In this document: piece after piece, positions 26,123 through 35,905 of the stretch
Numbering within the stretch: position 1 is the first letter of the stretch
Layout: the number at the start of each line of letters is the position of its first letter
Source: Burkholderiaceae bacterium
GTDB taxonomy: Bacteria > Pseudomonadota > Gammaproteobacteria > Burkholderiales > Burkholderiaceae_C
Direction: 5' to 3'
NCBI GenBank assembly: GCA_019751915.1
Contig: JAIEMS010000012.1
Coordinates: 1-59,581, forward strand
DNA length: 59,581 nt
Position numbers and translations under genes: made by a program
Notes under the pieces: generated by a model
Databases searched by the model: none
Seen by the model: the letters and a program-made list of their open reading frames with translations, nothing else
What the model was told of the DNA's origin: nothing

Positions 26123-28723
26123 ATGCCAAGCCCCAATTCTGATTACGACCATCCGTTGCCAGATACACCTTTGGACGGTTTGACGGCTGCCGAGGCCGCC
26201 CGCCGTCTGGCTGCCGATGGCCCCAATTTGCTGCCGGGCAGCGCACCCAAATCTACCGCCGCATTGGTGCGCGACGTGGTCACGGAACCGATGTTTCTGA
26301 TGCTGCTGACAGCCGGTGGCATTTACTTGGCGCTGGGCGACCGGGGCGAGGCGCTGTTTTTACTCAGTTTTGTTTTTGTCGTCATGGGCATCACGCTGGC
26401 ACAAGAGCGCAAAACCCAGCGGGCGTTGGAGTCACTGCGCGACTTATCGGCACCCCGGGCACTGGTGCTGCGCGATGGCCAAGCGCAGCGCATTGCCGGG
26501 CGCGAAGTCGTGCGCGGGGATTTGCTGGTGCTACACGAGGGCGACCGCATCGCAGCCGATGCGCGGCTCGTCAGTGGCTTGTTGGAGGTCGATGAGTCTT
26601 TGCTGACCGGCGAGGCTGTGCCAGTAGCCAAGATGGTGGACACCACCGCCACCGGCTCCGACCATGCCAGCACTCTTTTTGCCAGCACCGTAGTGACGCG
26701 TGGTGTGGGGGTGGCACAGGTACAGGCAACGGCAGCGCAGACCGCAGTAGGCCGCATTGGTGCGGATTTGGCTGCAACGGTCGAGCCGGTTTCGGCATTG
26801 CAAGCCAGCTCGCGCACCTTGGTGCGCCGCCTCGGTATGGGCGCGGTGGTACTGGCCGTCGCTCAGGTGCTGCTGGGTTGGTGGTGGAATGGCAAGGCAT
26901 TGCTCGATAGCCTGCTGTCGGGCATTGCGCTGGCAATGGCCATCTTGCCCGAGGAAATCCCGGTCATTTTGACGGTGTTTCTAGCCTTGGGAGCGTGGCG
27001 CATTTCGCAGCAAAAGGTGCTGACAAGGCGCGTGACGGCAGTCGAAGCGCTGGGAGCCATCACGGTGCTGGCAGTAGATAAAACCGGCACCTTGACCGTC
27101 AACCGCATGGCGGTGGCCGAACTGGCCACGGCCAGCGCCCACTTTAGCCCGCAAGGGGCCACCCACCTGCCCGAGGAATTTCACCTGCTGGCCGAATTTG
27201 CCATGCTAGCAACGCCGGGTGATCCGTTCGACCCGATGGAAAAAGCCATTCAGCAATTTGGTCACCAATGGTTGGCGGGAACTGAACATGTTCACGACGA
27301 TTTTGAACCCGAGTTTGAATACGCACTGTCGGGCGAGATTTTGGCCATGACCCGGGTCTTTGCCAGTGCCGAACCGACCCAACACCTGTTGGCAACCAAA
27401 GGTGCGCCCGAGGCGGTGGCCGACCTGTGCCACTTGGACGCGGCACGGCGCACTGCCATTCGTGCGCAGGTCGAAGCCATGGCCGAGCGCGGCTTGCGGG
27501 TGCTGGGTGTGGCCTGCGGGCGTTGGTCGGGTGCAGCAGCGGGCAGCGATGCGCCTCCGCCTTGGCCGCAAAGCCAGCACGATTTTGATTTTGAATTTCT
27601 GGGTCTGCTGGCTTTGGCCGATCCACCGCGCCCCGAGGTACCCGCTGCACTGGCCGAATGCCACCGCGCGGGTGTGCGCGTCATCATGATGACCGGCGAC
27701 CACCCCGCCACCGCCCGCGCCATTGCCCGGCAAGTGGGACTCTCAGAGCGCCCCGAAGTCATCACCGGCGCTGAAATGGAGGCGCTTGACGACATGGCAT
27801 TGCGCCAACGCCTGCGCCATGTGGACTTGTGCGCCCGCCTCCAGCCCGCGCACAAGCTGCGTCTGGTGCAGTTGCTGCGCGCCAGCGGTGAGGTGGTTGC
27901 CATGACCGGCGACGGTGTCAATGATGCGCCCGCCCTCAAGGCAGCGGATGTGGGCATTGCCATGGGTGAACGCGGCACCGATGTCGCCCGCGAAGCGGCG
28001 GCGCTGGTGTTGCTCGACGATAGTTTTGCCCGCATCGTCGATGCGATTCGCTCAGGGCGGCGCATTGACGACAACATCCGCAAAGCCACCCGCTTTACCT
28101 TTGCCGTGCACCTGCCCATCATTGCGCTGGCACTGGTGCCGACGCTGCTGCAATGGCCTGCCTTGCTGCTGCCGGTGCATATCGTGCTGCTGCAACTGCT
28201 GATTGACCCGACCTGCGCCGTGGTACTAGAGGCCGAACCCGAAGCGCCCGGTTTGATGCAGCGCCCGCCCCGGCCCGTCACCGACTCCCCCTTTACGGCA
28301 GTGGCCTTGGGCTATGCGGTGCTACAAGGCTTGGGGATTGCGGCCATTTTGCTGCTCGGAAACGCCTGGCTCATGGCACAGGCTTGGGCTACTGCACCGA
28401 GCCGGGCCGTGGTGTTTTACACACTGACGCTGAATGTCATGCTGCTGATTTTGGCCAATCGCAACGTCACTAGGCCAGCCCTGTGGTCTGCAACGGCAGC
28501 CACGCCTTGGCTTTGGCGCATCACTGCGGCCATGTGTGTACTGCTGGCGGCAGTGGTGGGCCTGCCTTGGCTGCGCGACCTGATGGGTTTGGCCGTACCA
28601 GACGCTTCGGGGTGGGCTGTGGTGGGTGCGCTGCTAGGACTCTCGGTACTCTGGCTCGAGGCAGTGCGGCGCGTGGGCCTGCATTGGGGCTGGGTCGGGT
28701 CTGGGCACAAGAAGATGGACTAA
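26123..28723 (+). CDS. P-type cation-transporting ATPase (P2-like)
   Basis: The 866-residue pump has every core P-type motif: the actuator TGE in LLTGEAVP, the phosphorylation site D319 in DKTGTLT, MMTGDHPATARAIA and GDGVNDAPALK. The ion-binding fourth helix reads ILPEEIPVILTVFLALGAW, with PEEIP replacing the PEGLP of Ca2+-ATPases. It lacks the heavy-metal CPC motif and N-terminal metal-binding domains, so Ca2+, Mg2+ or Mn2+ is more likely than Cu or Zn; the ion is not certain. AAGGAGGTGAG before the ATG is a very strong ribosome binding site. It converges on a CDF exporter gene. Confidence 0.93.
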   Translation: MPSPNSDYDHPLPDTPLDGLTAAEAARRLAADGPNLLPGSAPKSTAALVRDVVTEPMFLMLLTAGGIYLALGDRGEALFLLSFVFVVMGITLAQERKTQRALESLRDLSAPRALVLRDGQAQRIAGREVVRGDLLVLHEGDRIAADARLVSGLLEVDESLLTGEAVPVAKMVDTTATGSDHASTLFASTVVTRGVGVAQVQATAAQTAVGRIGADLAATVEPVSALQASSRTLVRRLGMGAVVLAVAQVLLGWWWNGKALLDSLLSGIALAMAILPEEIPVILTVFLALGAWRISQQKVLTRRVTAVEALGAITVLAVDKTGTLTVNRMAVAELATASAHFSPQGATHLPEEFHLLAEFAMLATPGDPFDPMEKAIQQFGHQWLAGTEHVHDDFEPEFEYALSGEILAMTRVFASAEPTQHLLATKGAPEAVADLCHLDAARRTAIRAQVEAMAERGLRVLGVACGRWSGAAAGSDAPPPWPQSQHDFDFEFLGLLALADPPRPEVPAALAECHRAGVRVIMMTGDHPATARAIARQVGLSERPEVITGAEMEALDDMALRQRLRHVDLCARLQPAHKLRLVQLLRASGEVVAMTGDGVNDAPALKAADVGIAMGERGTDVAREAAALVLLDDSFARIVDAIRSGRRIDDNIRKATRFTFAVHLPIIALALVPTLLQWPALLLPVHIVLLQLLIDPTCAVVLEAEPEAPGLMQRPPRPVTDSPFTAVALGYAVLQGLGIAAILLLGNAWLMAQAWATAPSRAVVFYTLTLNVMLLILANRNVTRPALWSATAATPWLWRITAAMCVLLAAVVGLPWLRDLMGLAVPDASGWAVVGALLGLSVLWLEAVRRVGLHWGWVGSGHKKMD

Positions 28724-28728
28724 AACCG

Positions 28729-29706
28729 CTACAAAGGCAGCGCGTCACTGCGTACCGCAGGTTGAGCGTGGTCTAGATCGGGCCTGCGCCACGGATCGAC
28801 ATGGGTCATTAAATTGAGCACCCGGTGGCGCTGCATGACCCGCTGGCGGGCTACCACAGCGATGTCGTGCCCAGCCTCGACGGTCAGACTGGCATCGACC
28901 TCGATATGGGCATCGACCACAATCATGTCACCCATCTTGCGGGTGCGCACATCGTGTACATCGCTCACGCCGGGAGTTTCGCGCAGGGTTTTGCCAATGG
29001 CCTGCACCTCTTGCGCATCCACAGCGCGGTCCATCAAGTCGTGCAAGGCATCCCACCCAAACGACCAACCCATTTTGCCAACCATAAAACCGACAATCAG
29101 CGCCGCAATCGGGTCAAGAATGGGATAACCGGCCAAATTGCCTGCAATGCCAATGCCCACGACCAACGATGAAGCTGCATCCGAACGGGCATGCCAAGCA
29201 TTGGCTACCAGCATGCTCGATTTGACCCGCTTGGCAACCGCCAGCATGTACCGAAAAAGCAGCTCTTTACTCACCAAGGCAGCGCCAGCCACCCACAACG
29301 CCACACTGTGGACTTGGGCCACGGTGGTGGGGTTTTCGAGTTTCAGCACCGCTGACCACACCATGCCCACGCCCACCGCCAGCAGCAGCAAACCCAGCAC
29401 CAGCGAAGCGGCGGTTTCAAAGCGCTGGTGGCCGTAAGGGTGATCGGTGTCGGCATCTTTTTGGCTGTGCCGATTGGCCAACAACACGACAAAATCGGCC
29501 ACTAAATCCGAAAGCGAATGGATACCATCGGCGATCAAACCTTGCGATTTCGAGAGCACGCCAATGACAATTTGCAAGGTCGATAGCACCACATTGACCA
29601 CCACGCTGACCCATGTGCTGCGCGTAGCTGCCGCAGAGCGGTCTTGTGCAGAGTGCTCTGCGTGTTCTGAGTTATCGTTCAGTGGAGGAAGAGGGGGTAA
29701 TGGCAT
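28729..29706 (-). CDS. Cation diffusion facilitator (CDF) metal exporter
   Basis: The product from ATG 29706 has about six membrane helices and a cytoplasmic C-terminal domain. The metal site is the HxxxD type in helix 2 (IADGIHSLSD) and helix 5 (WHARSDAASS), typical of Zn2+-type CDFs, whereas Mn2+-type members use DxxxD. It would export divalent metal in exchange for protons. A TTG nine codons upstream gives a longer frame, but neither start has a clear Shine-Dalgarno. Only five bases separate its stop from the convergent P-type ATPase. Confidence 0.92.
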   Translation of the reverse strand: MPLPPLPPLNDNSEHAEHSAQDRSAAATRSTWVSVVVNVVLSTLQIVIGVLSKSQGLIADGIHSLSDLVADFVVLLANRHSQKDADTDHPYGHQRFETAASLVLGLLLLAVGVGMVWSAVLKLENPTTVAQVHSVALWVAGAALVSKELLFRYMLAVAKRVKSSMLVANAWHARSDAASSLVVGIGIAGNLAGYPILDPIAALIVGFMVGKMGWSFGWDALHDLMDRAVDAQEVQAIGKTLRETPGVSDVHDVRTRKMGDMIVVDAHIEVDASLTVEAGHDIAVVARQRVMQRHRVLNLMTHVDPWRRPDLDHAQPAVRSDALPL

Positions 29707-29778
29707 GGCAGAAGAGATAGTTTTTAATGCCAAAACATCGTAACGCCGTTGGATGACGGCAAATCAATGCTCACTTTT

Positions 29779-31266
29779 TTAGAGCAAAACAATATCGTAC
29801 TGTTCTTGCCCCATCGCACTCTCGGCCTGTAGCGAAATGGGTTTACCGATGAAGTCCGACAACCCGGCCAAGTGGGCGCTCTCCTCGTCCAGCAGCAACT
29901 CGACCACCGGCGGCGCGGCCACCACGCGAAACTCGCGCGGATGGAACTGGCGCGCTTCGCGCAAAATTTCTCGCAAGATGTCGTAAGCCACGCTGCGCGC
30001 TGTCTTGAGGGCACCGCGCCCTTGGCACGCTGGACACGGCTCACACAGCACATGCGCCAGCGACTCGCGGGTGCGCTTGCGCGTCATCTCAACCAAGCCC
30101 AGTTGCGAAAACCCGCCCGCCGTGGTTTTGACCCGGTCGCGCGCCAGTTGCTTGCGAAACTCGGCCAGCACAGCCTCTTGGTGGTTGGGCCGCACCATGT
30201 CGATGAAATCAACAATCACAATGCCGCCCAAGTTACGCAAGCGCAGTTGGCGGGCAATGGCTTGGGCTGCTTCCAAATTGGTTTTGAAGATGGTGTCGTC
30301 AAAATTGCGCGCACCGACAAAGCCGCCGGTGTTCACATCCACCGTGGTCAGCGCCTCGGTTTGATCGACGATCAGGTAGCCGCCCGATTTCAAATCCACC
30401 CGCCGCCCTAGCGCCCGGGCGATGTCTTCGTCAATCGAATACAAATCAAAAATGGGCCGTTCGCCCTTGTAATGCTGTAGTTTGCCTGCTGCCGCTGGCA
30501 TGAACTCTTGACCGAAGGCGCGCAACCGATGGAACTGCTCGGTCGAATCAATGCGGATGGTTTGCGTTTGTTCGCTCACCAAATCGCGCAGCACACGCTG
30601 CAACAAATCCAAATCTTGGTGCAGCAGTGACATCGGTGGCAGTCGCAGCGAGGCCTCTTTGGTGCGCACCCAAGTTTTGCGCAGGTAAGCAATGTCTTCG
30701 GCCAGTTCGGCATCGGTGGAGTCTTCGCCATTGGTTCGCAAAATAAAGCCACCACCACCGCCAGACTCTTTGGTACCGACCAAAACTTGCAAGCGCCCGC
30801 GCAGCGCATCACGCTCGGCCACCGGAATTTTTTGCGATACGCCAATATGATCGTCTTGCGGCAAAAACACCAGCAAACGCCCAGCAATGCTGATTTGCGT
30901 CGAAAGGCGCGCACCTTTGGTACCCATCGGGTCTTTAATGACCTGCACCATCAGCGCTTGGCCCTCAAACACCTGCTTTTCAATCGGCACCAGCAGCTCG
31001 CCTTTGCGGGCAAACATCGGCGCTTCGCCATCGGGCTGGCGCTGCCAAACGTCGGCTACGTGCAAAAAAGCAGCGCGCTCCAGACCAATATCAATAAAAG
31101 CCGACTGCATACCCGGCAGCACCCGTGCCACCTTGCCCAGATAGACATTGCCAACCAAGCCGCGCTCCATCGGTCGCTCTAGGTGCAGTTCTTGGACTGC
31201 GCCGTTTTCAACCACAGCCACGCGGGTTTCTTGGGGTGACCAATTGATCAGAATGTCTTGTTGCAT
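29779..31266 (-). CDS. rng: Ribonuclease G
   Basis: The 495-residue endoribonuclease processes 16S rRNA 5' ends and degrades mRNA. The S1 RNA-binding region follows the N-terminus (GNVYLGKVARVLPGMQSAFIDIG). The catalytic metal aspartates are in VDVNTGG and VIVDFIDM, and the zinc-link is CEPCPACQGRG at about 406-416. It lacks the long C-terminal scaffold of RNase E. In related genomes rng directly follows maf; here a chemotaxis receptor gene lies between. Confidence 0.95.
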   Translation of the reverse strand: MQQDILINWSPQETRVAVVENGAVQELHLERPMERGLVGNVYLGKVARVLPGMQSAFIDIGLERAAFLHVADVWQRQPDGEAPMFARKGELLVPIEKQVFEGQALMVQVIKDPMGTKGARLSTQISIAGRLLVFLPQDDHIGVSQKIPVAERDALRGRLQVLVGTKESGGGGGFILRTNGEDSTDAELAEDIAYLRKTWVRTKEASLRLPPMSLLHQDLDLLQRVLRDLVSEQTQTIRIDSTEQFHRLRAFGQEFMPAAAGKLQHYKGERPIFDLYSIDEDIARALGRRVDLKSGGYLIVDQTEALTTVDVNTGGFVGARNFDDTIFKTNLEAAQAIARQLRLRNLGGIVIVDFIDMVRPNHQEAVLAEFRKQLARDRVKTTAGGFSQLGLVEMTRKRTRESLAHVLCEPCPACQGRGALKTARSVAYDILREILREARQFHPREFRVVAAPPVVELLLDEESAHLAGLSDFIGKPISLQAESAMGQEQYDIVLL

Positions 31267-31296
31267 GGGCGCTAGCTTACCCGGCTTCGCAGCAAC

Positions 31297-32910
31297 TCAA
31301 GTGCGGTTAATGCGCAAAGGTTCCGTGTGCTGCGCTGAGCGCACCGCACTGCGGGCTGGCATCGATGGGGCATGGGTTTTGAACACCGAAACCACCTCCA
31401 CCAAGTCTTGGGCCTGCGTTTTCAGGCTGGCTGCGGCTGCGGCCATCTGCTCAACCAAGGCAGCATTTTGCTGCGTGCCTTGGTCCATTTGGGCCACAGC
31501 ATGGCCGATTTGGGCCACCCCGGAGCTTTGGTCAGAACTGGCGGCGCTGATTTCTTCCATGATGCTGGTGACGCTGCGAATGCTGCTGACCACTTCGCCC
31601 ATGGTGGTGCCAGCCCGGTCCACCAGCGCACTGCCATGCTCTACACGCTGCACGCTGTCTTGAATCAGTTGCTTAATCTCTTTGGCAGCACCGGCACTGC
31701 GTCCAGCCAAATTGCGAACCTCCGAGGCCACCACCGCAAATCCACGGCCTTGTTCGCCAGCGCGGGCCGCTTCTACCGCCGCATTCAGGGCCAAAATATT
31801 CGTTTGAAACGCGATGCCGTCGATCACGCTGATGATGTCATTGATCTTTCTGGAGGACTCATTGATGTCTCGCATGGTGCCAACCACTTGGGCCACCACC
31901 TCGCCGCCTTGAACAGCGACGCTGGAGGCTTTTTGGGCCAGCTGGTTGGCTTGCCGGGCGTTTTCGGCATTTTGTTGGACGGTCGAACTCAACTCTTCCA
32001 TCGAAGCGGCTGTTTGTTCCAGCGCACTGGCTTGGCTTTCGGTGCGCGACGAGAGGTTTTGGTTGCCCTGTGCAATCTCGGCAGTCGCCACGGCCAAGGC
32101 ATCGGCACCTTCACGCACTTTGGCAACCACGCGGGCCAAACTTTGCTGCATTTGTTCTAGCGTAGTGGTCAGGGTCGTGGCTTCGTCTTGACCTTCGCTG
32201 TGGATGGTTTGGGTCAAATCACCATCGGCAATGGTGCGGGCATTCTGGGCTGCCTGCTGTATAGGATTGACGATAGAACGAGACAATGCCACCGCCGAGA
32301 CCACGGCAAATACCAGAGCAATCATCCCCACCGTCAGCATAATGGCCTTGCCCTGTTCGGCATTTTTTTCGGCCATGACGACCGATGCTTCATAGATATG
32401 CCTTTGTCGATCTTCTAGTTTCTGAATCAAACCACTGTACTTTTCGGCCAATGGTCGTAACTCTTGGTCGAGCGCAGCTTCTATGTTTTCGCCAGCGGCG
32501 CGGCGCTTGAGAATTTGCGCCCTGGGTGTGCGGAAACCATCACGCGCTGCATCAATTTCCTTCAGCAAGGCTTTGCCTTCCTCGGAATCAATCAGGTCCA
32601 AAATTCTTTTGCGGGAAGCCACGGAAATTTCAGAGGTTTTGTCCATTTCCTGCTGCCACATCTGGATTCTGCCGGGGTCTCCATCGAGCATGGCCGCCTT
32701 GGTACGTACCCAGTTCAAATCAATGGTTTGGCGCCACTCTACCGCCACTTGCAGCTTTTCAGCATCGACTGTGGCGAGGGTTCTGGTCGTGGTTGCCAGT
32801 TCACTCAATCGCCAAACACCAACAGCGACGCAAATAACCAAGAAAATCAACATCATCCCGACAGCCAGCGTCAAACGCTTGCCAATCGAGATGGCACGAA
32901 GTGCATTCAT
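31297..32910 (-). CDS. Methyl-accepting chemotaxis protein
   Basis: The 537-residue receptor has a membrane segment at 13-32, a periplasmic four-helix-type sensor (about 35-187), a second membrane segment at 188-210, HAMP (about 211-263) and the cytoplasmic signalling coiled coil. The hairpin tip [20 protein letters not shown] (about 365-384) is the CheA/CheW-binding signature. There is no C-terminal NWETF-type pentapeptide for CheR. AGAGG lies six bases before the ATG. The ligand is unknown. It is inserted between maf and rng, all on the minus strand, 15 bases downstream of maf, so it may share the maf transcript. Confidence 0.93.
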   Translation of the reverse strand: MNALRAISIGKRLTLAVGMMLIFLVICVAVGVWRLSELATTTRTLATVDAEKLQVAVEWRQTIDLNWVRTKAAMLDGDPGRIQMWQQEMDKTSEISVASRKRILDLIDSEEGKALLKEIDAARDGFRTPRAQILKRRAAGENIEAALDQELRPLAEKYSGLIQKLEDRQRHIYEASVVMAEKNAEQGKAIMLTVGMIALVFAVVSAVALSRSIVNPIQQAAQNARTIADGDLTQTIHSEGQDEATTLTTTLEQMQQSLARVVAKVREGADALAVATAEIAQGNQNLSSRTESQASALEQTAASMEELSSTVQQNAENARQANQLAQKASSVAVQGGEVVAQVVGTMRDINESSRKINDIISVIDGIAFQTNILALNAAVEAARAGEQGRGFAVVASEVRNLAGRSAGAAKEIKQLIQDSVQRVEHGSALVDRAGTTMGEVVSSIRSVTSIMEEISAASSDQSSGVAQIGHAVAQMDQGTQQNAALVEQMAAAAASLKTQAQDLVEVVSVFKTHAPSMPARSAVRSAQHTEPLRINRT

Positions 32911-32925
32911 AAAAAACCTCTGGAA

Positions 32926-33552
32926 TTAGATGGGGAATCCGCCCAAACGCAGGAGCTGGGCCGTCTCAAACAGGGGCAACCCCATGATTCCCGAATAGCT
33001 ACCACTCAAACGCCGAACATGGGCAGCCACGCGGCCCTGAATGCCATAGGCACCTGCCTTGCCCAGTGGCTCCCCGGTAGCAACATAAGCCGTGATTTGG
33101 GCTGGTGTCATGGCCTCCAAAGTAACGCGGGAGACCGATAGCGCCGTCCAACGCTGCGTGCCATGTTGCATGGCAACGGCAGTCAATACACGGTGAGTTT
33201 GCCCCGACAGCTCGCCCAGCATGCGCTGTGCATCGGCTGCATCCTCGGGCTTGCCATAAATAGTACGGCCACGCGCCACAGTGGTGTCGGCACACAAAAT
33301 CGGGGCATCTGGCAAGCCCCGGCGAGCACGACGGGCCACCGCAGCATCGAGCTTCAACCCCGTCACGCGCTGCACATAGGCAGTGGGTGACTCGCCCAAC
33401 AACACCGACTCTAGGGCTTCGGCATCCTCGACCTCATGGGAATCGGCATGGTCGGGGGCGTAGGCCAGCAGCAGTTGGTGGCGGATGCCCAGTTGTTCTA
33501 GCAATTGGCTACGGCGCGGACTTTGCGAAGCCAAGTAGATAAAGTCAGGCAT
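32926..33552 (-). CDS. maf: Maf-family nucleoside triphosphate pyrophosphatase
   Basis: The 208-residue protein starts with the Maf signature YLASQSPRRSQLLEQLG and has ILCADTTVARGRTIYGKP and the conserved AGAYGIQG region. Maf proteins of this branch hydrolyse dTTP/UTP and modified nucleotides, a house-cleaning role. It is the first visible gene of a minus-strand run with the chemotaxis receptor and rng. The rlmH gene usual upstream of it in Burkholderiales is absent; instead there is a long intergenic stretch and an integrase. Confidence 0.93.
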   Translation of the reverse strand: MPDFIYLASQSPRRSQLLEQLGIRHQLLLAYAPDHADSHEVEDAEALESVLLGESPTAYVQRVTGLKLDAAVARRARRGLPDAPILCADTTVARGRTIYGKPEDAADAQRMLGELSGQTHRVLTAVAMQHGTQRWTALSVSRVTLEAMTPAQITAYVATGEPLGKAGAYGIQGRVAAHVRRLSGSYSGIMGLPLFETAQLLRLGGFPI

Positions 33553-34020
33553 AGCGAATCAAATAACGGTCAAAAGTGACTATAGCGCTTACTCTGAAAG
33601 AGTTTATAGCTATAAAAAGCATAGCAAATTAAAAGACAAGGACGAAGACCCAATTTTCTCATGGGTAAGTCACGGCCTTGTCATATTGCTACCGCAATTT
33701 CCAACTAAAAAAGGAAGGCGCAGGTTTTCAGCCCAAAACTACGACCTCACCTTGGCAACCAAACAATACAAAGCCTGAATCTGAATCTGCCCTGCCTTGA
33801 CCTGCTCCACTATGCTGCCGCTTCACTCCCAATGGGGCCGGCTTTGTTGGCTAAATTTTGGGACGATGTAAGCCTTCATGCTACAGCCGTAAAATAGCGT
33901 ATAGCAGTGGTCGCCGCCTGCGTTTGTGACGGAACCGACCAGTGACTGTCAGCAGGCGCGGGGGCCAAGGGCGAGTGCAGGCTCAATCACTACGAGGTAC
34001 GCCGCTGACAGCGGCTGGTA
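33553..34020. other. Gene-free stretch between maf and the mobile patch
   Basis: Nothing codable is recognised here. It holds one copy of the dispersed repeat near 33580 and several short inverted repeats, including GCCGCTGACAGCGGC near 34001. The base composition alternates between A/T-rich and G/C-rich pieces, consistent with decayed mobile DNA. Confidence 0.5.
33580..33626. repeat. Dispersed intergenic repeat copy
   Basis: TATAGCGCTTACTCTGAAAG followed by AGTTTATAGCTATAAAAAGCATAGC contains the TATAGCTATAAAA core found at the other copies, in a rearranged order. Confidence 0.5.
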
Positions 34021-34248
34021 CTAACACACCACACCATCGCTACTGGCACACGCAATGCTGGTAGCGCTGCTGGTGCAAGCGAAAAAACGTCGCTCGTCAG
34101 CTACGTGCAACATCAGCAAGCGGATCGCGTCTGAAATGGCCAATCCCATGGCCTCCAGTGCTTCAGCGGCACGCTCCTTGGTGTGGATGTCAATGCAAAC
34201 GCGAACAATATGGGTATGGGCCGTATGTACGGCTGCTTCCTGTCTTAA
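34021..34248 (-). pseudogene. DinJ/RelB-type antitoxin relic (no start codon)
   Basis: Between a TGA at 34251 and a TAG at 34021 the minus strand reads HIVRVCIDIHTKERAAEALE, then AMGLAISDAIRLLMLHVADE (core 34081-34212). This is the ribbon-helix-helix N-terminus of DinJ/RelB antitoxins, whose hallmark is AMGLxxSDAxRLLL. There is no ATG, GTG or TTG at the proper start, and the residues after ERRFF are low-complexity Ser/Ala with no resemblance to the family. No YafQ/RelE toxin is found beside it. Confidence 0.75.
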
Positions 34249-34481
34249 TCAACAACCTGAACATTCTCAATCTTGGCGACGTGGTAAAGCGCTTTGGCCA
34301 ATGGTTTTTGCCCAAAGAATTCGATAATGTGCGCTTCGGTTTCAGCCACCGTGCCACCGGATTTCGTGTGCTCCCCGGGCACCAGTGAGCGCCATTCCTT
34401 GTGGCCCACGAGCTTGCCACCCTGTGTCCGGTACAGGGCCAGCACTGTCCAGCGATCAATTTTCATCCCTATCGTTTCCAT
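34245..34481 (-). CDS. Hypothetical 78-residue protein
   Basis: The start at ATG 34481 gives METIGMKIDRWTVLALYRTQ and a balanced, soluble-looking sequence ending KIENVQVVD. The frame is open 58 codons upstream, but that part is Arg/Pro-rich and overlaps the recombinase end. GAAAG precedes the ATG. The family is not recognised. It lies between a tyrosine recombinase and an antitoxin relic on the same strand, so it is probably part of the mobile unit. Confidence 0.6.
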   Translation of the reverse strand: METIGMKIDRWTVLALYRTQGGKLVGHKEWRSLVPGEHTKSGGTVAETEAHIIEFFGQKPLAKALYHVAKIENVQVVD

Positions 34482-34647
34482 CGGACTTTCTTTTTTTAAA
34501 TATAAAATCTGGTTTATCAGATGGGGAGGATTCCTCCTGCTGGGGCTGTTGAGCTTCTCGAGCAGCTCGCCAGCAGCCAAGTGCAGGCGCGGTGTGGGCC
34601 TTACATGGGCTTCTAGGCAAGTGGCGCGACCGCGCCACTTGCACACA

Positions 34648-35718
34648 TCACCCAAATAATCGCGCCCCCTTGTTTTGCATTGGGGCCTCTGCCCTAAAGT
34701 AGCCCATCACAGTCGGGATGCTTTGGTGGCCGGTCAGGGCCATCGTGTCGGCCAGCGAGATATTCTGCCGCCCGGCTTCGGTCACAAAGCCTGAGCGCAA
34801 GGAGTGGGCAGAGAAGTTGCCATCAACCCCTGCCAAAGCGCAACGGGCCTGCACGATGTTACGCACGGCGGCAGGGTTCATGGGGCCGCCCAAGTGGTTG
34901 CCCTTGAGAATGCGTCGAAATATCAAGCCCTCGATGATGCCACTGGTTTGCAGCCATGTTTGCAGTGCTTGGCCTGCTGCCCCCAGCACGGGCTTTTGAT
35001 TCTCTGGCCGGTCGCGGCCTGTTTGGTTCGTTTTGGAGTGGCTCAGGGTGTAAATGAATTCGGCAGGGCCAATGCAGCGCAGTGCCTGCATATCGGCGCT
35101 CACCACCTCGGAGCGGCGACGGCCGCCACTGGCCCAGGCAAACAGCAAGATGGCCCGGTCGCGCTGACCACGCATTGAGTCGTCACAAGTGGCCAAAAGC
35201 TGCTCGAGCAGGTCTTTGGTCAGCGCAGCTTTTTTCAGGGGCAAGTCGCCGCGCTTGGCGTAGGCCCGGCGAGTGCGCGATAGCAGTTCACGCACCTGTG
35301 CATCGTGGCACGGGTTGGCCCAGCCTTGCACTTGGTGCGCCTTGGACATCACGGCTACGCGGTGAACCAGTGTTGAGTGTGCCACTGGCCCCAATTTGCC
35401 TTTAAAGCCCCCAGCAACCAAGGCGCGGTCAATGGTGGGGGGCAATTCGCAAGCCAACCCCTTGGTGGTGGTGCGTTGTGCATGGTCAACGATGAACTGC
35501 AAAACGCAAGCCACGGGCAAAGGTAACTGCATGGGTGTGCCGCCATAGCGTAACTTGTACCAAGCCCCCCAGTAGCGGGCCGCGCCTTGGTAGCTTGCTA
35601 CCGTGTTAAGCGATTCGCCCTCGCGCAGCAATTCACGGATAGCATCTTGTGCGGTGTTGTGCAATGCAACGGGGTGCAGTGCCGGAGAAATGTTAATCGA
35701 CAAAATAAAAATATCCAT
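34648..35718 (-). CDS. Tyrosine recombinase/integrase
   Basis: The 356-residue recombinase has an N-terminal SAM-like core-binding domain (about 20-155, beginning EGESLNTVASYQGAARYW) and a catalytic domain with R201 (GGRRRSEV), K229 (SKT), H305 and R308 (AHSLRSG), H331 (GHQS) and Y340 (MGYF). It lacks the DUF4102 arm domain of the integrase at 1577 and the extra patch of integron integrases, so it belongs to a different group, commonly found on plasmids and small integrating elements. It neighbours an antitoxin relic. Its A/T-rich upstream region (35719-35905) may hold its recombination site. Confidence 0.9.
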   Translation of the reverse strand: MDIFILSINISPALHPVALHNTAQDAIRELLREGESLNTVASYQGAARYWGAWYKLRYGGTPMQLPLPVACVLQFIVDHAQRTTTKGLACELPPTIDRALVAGGFKGKLGPVAHSTLVHRVAVMSKAHQVQGWANPCHDAQVRELLSRTRRAYAKRGDLPLKKAALTKDLLEQLLATCDDSMRGQRDRAILLFAWASGGRRRSEVVSADMQALRCIGPAEFIYTLSHSKTNQTGRDRPENQKPVLGAAGQALQTWLQTSGIIEGLIFRRILKGNHLGGPMNPAAVRNIVQARCALAGVDGNFSAHSLRSGFVTEAGRQNISLADTMALTGHQSIPTVMGYFRAEAPMQNKGARLFG

Positions 35719-35905
35719 TTTTATTTACCAAAATAAAATGCGGCAGCACTAATCATTAGCAAAAATAATTTACTATTTTATTACCACATTCTCATTACTG
35801 GAGTCTGCTACTCACCTACCACAACCCATTGATTTAATTGGAATTTTTTATATTGCAAGTTACGTTGGCAGTTTTTATAAAAATGCAACCTTATTAATTT
35901 ACTAA

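Noticed and set aside
34648-35718. Integron integrase with a cassette array
   Set aside because: The protein lacks the integron-specific insert and no attC-like series of hairpins or cassettes follows.
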